Under the pieces are notes generated by a model, which worked only from the letters and a program-made list of their open reading frames with translations, made no database searches and was not told the DNA's origin. Of a stretch of 64,000 bases of DNA, positions 60,950-64,000 are shown piece after piece. The DNA is from Spartobacteria bacterium (GTDB lineage Bacteria > Verrucomicrobiota > Verrucomicrobiia > Chthoniobacterales > Chthoniobacteraceae). Numbering within the stretch: the stretch's first letter is position 1; the number at the start of each line of letters is the position of its first letter. A program made the translations under genes and the position numbers. The stretch is taken from the NCBI GenBank assembly GCA_021324395.1, contig JAJPJG010000038.1, positions 1-64,000 of the forward strand, given 5' to 3'.

Positions 60950-62014
60950 CTAAAACTGTCCGTTCGCCGAAACCGAGATCGTTGTTTGATTCACCGGCGC
61001 GACGGCCGACGCCGGTTTGTCCGGCACGCGATAACTTACGCCGAATCCCGCGCCAATCGTGTTGGTGAATTTCCAGTTTGTGCCGAGGCTGAGCACGACT
61101 GCGTTGTCGTTGTTTAAAATTTCCCCGTCGCGACTGCGGTCTTTGACTTCGCGCGACACGCGCAGATTCATGCTCATCGGTTCGACCGGCTGAAGTTTTA
61201 CTTCGGTAAAATACGCGTTGCTCGCTTCCTCGATGCCGGAAAGCGAGAATGTCGAATCCTGCGACTGCAATCCGCACGACCAGCTCGCTTGCGGGCGGAT
61301 TTTCCACAGCAGCGCCGCGTCGAATTTCGCGCCGGTTTTGTCGCGGTCCGGCAGCAACTCCGTCTGGTCGTTGCTCAGCGCGGTCGCCGTCTGCAACGTC
61401 ACCGGCACGAACGGCAGCTTCTGCTCGAGCGTCAGGCCATAGATGTCCTCGAGCAAAATCGTGTTGTCGAATGCGCGCGTTTCCTGCCGGCTCGCCTGCG
61501 CGCTGATTTTCGTGACGTCTTTTTGCGGCATCCACGCGAGTTCGCCCCCGTATTTCACCGCGTCGGAAAAACCCGCCTGCGAATCGGACGCGCCGCGCGA
61601 GAGCTGCGCGTAATCAGTCACCGTCAAATGCCACGGCAGCTCGACGGCGAGGCTCACCTTGTCCGTCCACCACATGGTCACCGGCGCGGTTTCGGTGAGG
61701 TCGTTAAAAATGCCGTTGTTCTGTCGCGTAAAATCGCCGCCGGTCGAATAACCGAGCGTGACGTGCTCGAACACCGGCAGGCGATACGCGAGGCCGAAGC
61801 GTTGCTCCGCCGTTTCCGACTCCATGCCGTAGGTAAAAATGCGCTGGTAACTCAGCGGCTCGATCGTGAACTCGAAATGCCCCGCGCCATTTCCCCCCGG
61901 CTGCGGTGCCGGCGCGATGATCGGGATCTCGCGCGGATAAATCGGCGCGGACAGCTCTTCCGCGCAAAGTGTCGAACCCGCGAGTGCGAGCACGCAAAGA
62001 AAACGCCGTTTCAT
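60950..62014 (-). CDS. Outer-membrane beta-barrel-like protein of unknown function
   Basis: The 354-residue protein has a signal peptide (MKRRFLCVLALAGSTLCA) followed by alternating hydrophobic and polar strands (HVTLGYSTGGDFTRQ, VSLAVELPWHLTVTDY, AKFDAALLWKIRPQASWS) and ends in TTISVSANGQF, with the terminal Phe typical of outer-membrane barrels. It converges with the xylanase gene 17 bp away. It may form a porin or structural barrel; no family is recognised. Confidence 0.7.
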   Translation of the reverse strand: MKRRFLCVLALAGSTLCAEELSAPIYPREIPIIAPAPQPGGNGAGHFEFTIEPLSYQRIFTYGMESETAEQRFGLAYRLPVFEHVTLGYSTGGDFTRQNNGIFNDLTETAPVTMWWTDKVSLAVELPWHLTVTDYAQLSRGASDSQAGFSDAVKYGGELAWMPQKDVTKISAQASRQETRAFDNTILLEDIYGLTLEQKLPFVPVTLQTATALSNDQTELLPDRDKTGAKFDAALLWKIRPQASWSCGLQSQDSTFSLSGIEEASNAYFTEVKLQPVEPMSMNLRVSREVKDRSRDGEILNNDNAVVLSLGTNWKFTNTIGAGFGVSYRVPDKPASAVAPVNQTTISVSANGQF

Positions 62015-62167
62015 TTGCGCCGGAGCTTATCGGCCGCCATGGAAAATTCAAGCGCGCGCGCCAAAATCGTCGTCGCATTCCCGAAACCGGCCCGCGCATC
62101 GCACCGGAACGTCCCATGCCCCTCGCGAAACGAACCCGGCCACTGCCGCCATCATCCCTGCCATTTC

Positions 62168-62585
62168 GGAAACCCGCACGCGCAATACTGGAATCGACTT
62201 TCACCCTCCGGAAATCGCCTTGCACAGTCCGGAAACCGACTTTGACAACGCTGAAATCGATCTGCGCAGTCGTGAAATCGACTTGGACAGTGCTGGAATC
62301 GACATGCGCAACTCTGGAATCGAGTGGGACGGTTCTGAAATCGACTGTGACAGTTCTGGAATCGAGCCGCACACTCTGGAAATCGCGAGTGACAACGCGG
62401 AAATCGCCCCGGACACTCCGGAAACTGCGAGTGACAGCGCTGGAATTGAGAATGACATCTCTGGAATTGAGAGTGACAACGCAGAAATGAGACGGGGCAT
62501 GGCTGGAATTGACCAGCACAACGCTGGAACCGCCCGTGACATGGCTGGAATCGACCAGCGCACCTCTGGAATCACCCTTGGCTGG
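62168..62585. repeat. Degenerate 21-nt tandem repeat array (copy 2)
   Basis: About 20 units of 21 nt (a few 20 or 22) follow the pattern GGAATCGAC-NNN-GACA-NNN-CT. All three plus frames and at least one minus frame stay open through it and read as heptad peptides (SGIEWDG, AGIENDI, SGIESDN, and so on), but these lack start signals. The pattern resembles array 1 at 5.15-5.45 kb (AATCGA-N4-ACA-N4-GAA). It lies between the outer-membrane-type gene and a heptanucleotide array. Confidence 0.85.
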
Positions 62586-62626
62586 CTAAAGATAACCAGC
62601 GCATGTCCGAAAATCGAACAAATCGG

Positions 62627-62711
62627 CCATTGGCTCATTAGTCATTGGTCATTAGTCATTGGTCATTGGTCATTAGTCATTGGTCATTGGTCATTAGTCA
62701 TTGGTCATTGG
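62627..62711. repeat. Heptanucleotide TTGGTCA/TTAGTCA array
   Basis: About twelve tandem 7-mers, alternating TTGGTCA and TTAGTCA, begin 42 bp after the 21-nt array. The same 7-mer class is known as STRR in cyanobacteria and recurs in many phyla. No gene is formed. Confidence 0.9.
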
Positions 62712-62870
62712 CCGTTCTCTTTTTCTCTTGTCTCAAAGGTCATTTGTTATACGAATTGCTAACTCTGAAAACCGACAAGGAAGCCGATTTTATGCGAACC
62801 ATTTCCACCTTTTCAGAAGCACCCAAGTTCGCCGAATTCAGAATTAAGTGACTTCGCTTACACCAGATTC

Positions 62871-63215
62871 ATGCGACCTTTAGCTCATTTCTTAATTATC
62901 TGGGGAGTTATTCTTTTACTCTTTGCAGCCTACGACGAGCATCGAGAGATTGCATCCGTGATTCCACCGGGCCGTTACGGTAGGCGTCAAATTATCAAGA
63001 AGGCAGATAAGCCAGAGGAGTTTCGCAATCTTATGATATACCAGTGGCTGCGAGATTCGTTGGTCGTTTCAGCAGGCTTTATCATTCTCGGCATGTGCCG
63101 TCGTGCCGACAGTCTTGATCCATTCTCTCCAGACTTTGCAGGCAAGTCAGAGATTGACGATCTGGAGCGAACCCTTGATGAAGAAGAGCAGAAGCGACAC
63201 CGACCACTAAAATGA
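62871..63215 (+). CDS. Small two-helix membrane protein of unknown function
   Basis: The 114-residue protein has membrane spans at about 5-20 (HFLIIWGVILLLFAAY) and 65-79 (SLVVSAGFIILGMC), and a charged, acidic tail (SEIDDLERTLDEEEQKRHR). No family is recognised. It is AT-richer than upstream genes, is followed by a palindromic-type segment (CCTAAC...GTTAGG) and a second small gene, and could be a captured cassette. Confidence 0.65.
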   Translation: MRPLAHFLIIWGVILLLFAAYDEHREIASVIPPGRYGRRQIIKKADKPEEFRNLMIYQWLRDSLVVSAGFIILGMCRRADSLDPFSPDFAGKSEIDDLERTLDEEEQKRHRPLK

Positions 63216-63222
63216 CCAGTCC

Positions 63223-63391
63223 CCTAACCATGCGATGCAGCTAACAGGCTTCGCGCGTCACGGTAGCTTGCTCCCCGCAGACCCGCCGAGCAGTAGCCAA
63301 CCCGCAGGGAAGGGCCTGCAAGGTTTCGACGCGTCCGCTGACACAGCCAAGCAAGTGAGATGGTGAGCTAAGTTGGATTTTTGCGTTAGGC
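63223..63391. other. attC-like segment (weak)
   Basis: CCTAAC at 63223-63228 and GTTAGGC at 63385-63391 are inverted at either end of about 170 bp with further short inverted parts, between two small unrelated genes on the same strand. This resembles an integron recombination site, but it is longer than usual (57-141 bp) and the inner pairing is weak. No integrase is nearby. Confidence 0.25.
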
Positions 63392-63405
63392 CTACTACGC
63401 TCATC

Positions 63406-63891
63406 ATGCGCTATTGTCTTCTAGTCGTTGCCAGTTTTCTGCCGCGCCTTGCGATGGCTGGCGCGATTGAGGATGGGGCACCTTTGGCGGACAACTACAA
63501 TCTATCCTTCCGCGTCCATCGCCAGCTCACCACGCACAAAGACTATTGGCTGCGTCCGCACAAGATTGAGGATCAAGGATGGATTTTTTCCTACTACATT
63601 TCCGAGCTGACCTTCTTAGGCCGCGCGAAGACGAGAGAGGGTTATCGCAACCTTTTTTACGTTAGCTATATCCGATCTTCCCGATATAAGACCTACGCCA
63701 CAGGCCCGGCGCGCGGGTATCACTATTTGCTTTCCGTCACGGATTCCGGCGACATCACGCTGTATGGGCGAACGGATGCTTCTCGCTCTGAAGTTGGTTT
63801 AGATGGAAGCGTCCTCAAGATCGAAAGCAACAAGATTGACCTCAACACGCCACAAGGCATGAAGTATCTCCGTGAGGTCCGCCCGCTCTAG
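63406..63891 (+). CDS. Secreted protein of unknown function
   Basis: Start ATG 63406 places a signal peptide (MRYCLLVVASFLPRLAMAG) at the N-terminus; the ORF start at 63373 does not. The 161-residue protein is rich in beta-strand patterns (WIFSYYISELTFLGRAK, YHYLLSVTDSGDITLYG) and Tyr/Arg, without known domains. After it about 110 bp to the window end hold nothing I can name. Confidence 0.65.
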   Translation: MRYCLLVVASFLPRLAMAGAIEDGAPLADNYNLSFRVHRQLTTHKDYWLRPHKIEDQGWIFSYYISELTFLGRAKTREGYRNLFYVSYIRSSRYKTYATGPARGYHYLLSVTDSGDITLYGRTDASRSEVGLDGSVLKIESNKIDLNTPQGMKYLREVRPL

Positions 63892-64000
63892 CAACCGGGG
63901 TTTTACGGGAGATTGCCGGTAAGCTGGAAACGCGCGCGACTTTGGCCGGGAATCTACCAGCCGATGCTCGCAACGCCTTCTATCGGCGTCCGGTTTTCTT

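Noticed and set aside
62168-62711. CRISPR array
   Set aside because: Repeats are contiguous with 21-nt or 7-nt periods, without spacers of 30-40 nt, and no cas genes are near.
62220-62762. Protein made of heptad repeats
   Set aside because: Several frames on both strands are equally open because the period is a multiple of 3. There is no ribosome site, and the frames run on into the heptanucleotide array.

Overview
The window looks like chromosomal DNA of a high-GC Verrucomicrobiota (Opitutales/Chthoniobacterales-like). This rests on an autotransporter-type beta-strand-repeat protein with a PEP-CTERM-like tail, an H-X9-DG-type pseudopilin next to an ABC-2 exporter, secreted GH31/GH10/alginate-lyase-family enzymes, a tiny mS38/bS22-like protein and Rho with a long Ala/Pro N-terminal extension. 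The placement is inferred from gene content only; there is no rRNA in the window.

Layout. 1-6.3 kb is accessory: a 5'-truncated secreted lyase, a GH31 glycosidase, a degenerate 21-nt tandem repeat array, the broken 5' end of a second lyase gene, a loose signal-peptide fragment and, at 6255-6298, the 5' half of a tRNA-Leu that stops just after the anticodon loop. 6.5-28 kb is mostly core: a pseudopilin/ABC-2 operon, a BaiN-type flavoprotein, an arabinose/fucose-isomerase-family enzyme, a PfkB kinase, a MidA-type methyltransferase, a solute-binding lipoprotein, a GH57 branching enzyme, a metallo-hydrolase with an N-terminal helix-turn-helix, a frameshifted beta-hydroxyacid dehydrogenase, hisG, a 34-residue ribosomal-type protein missed by size-limited gene callers, a TPR protein, plsY-gpsA and hrpB. 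28-36 kb is a tightly overlapping, visibly AT-richer run (GT-C membrane protein, GT2, cytochrome P450, fatty acyl-AMP ligase, ACP-condensation protein) that looks like a compact pathway for an acylated, glycosylated, oxidised metabolite.

36-53 kb returns to core genes: a TPP decarboxylase, yebC (which appears to start at ATT), rho, a cyclic-nucleotide-gated MscS channel, tilS, a LuxR-type response regulator and a 2416-residue surface protein preceded by a TACGTA-N4-TACGTA motif. Then comes a three-gene operon (threonine-synthase-like enzyme, MoaD/ThiS-like carrier, NIL-domain protein) behind a clear SAM-I riboswitch and a sigma70-type promoter. This arrangement points to homocysteine/methionine synthesis through a protein thiocarboxylate rather than to threonine synthesis.

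53.0-58.0 kb is a decayed genomic island at tRNA-Thr(CGT). It begins beside an intact tRNA, carries TTGTATCC repeats and the broken 5' end of a tyrosine integrase, contains small AT-richer cargo genes (CDGSH protein, acyl-CoA desaturase, DUF3309, GNAT, DUF4112 and others), and ends at a 24-nt degraded copy of the tRNA 5' half. 58-62 kb holds ribulokinase, a GH10 xylanase and an outer-membrane-type protein; with the isomerase-family gene and GH31 enzyme these suggest use of pentose-containing polysaccharides. 62-64 kb holds a second 21-nt repeat array, a heptanucleotide (TTGGTCA) array and two small orphan genes separated by a weak attC-like segment.
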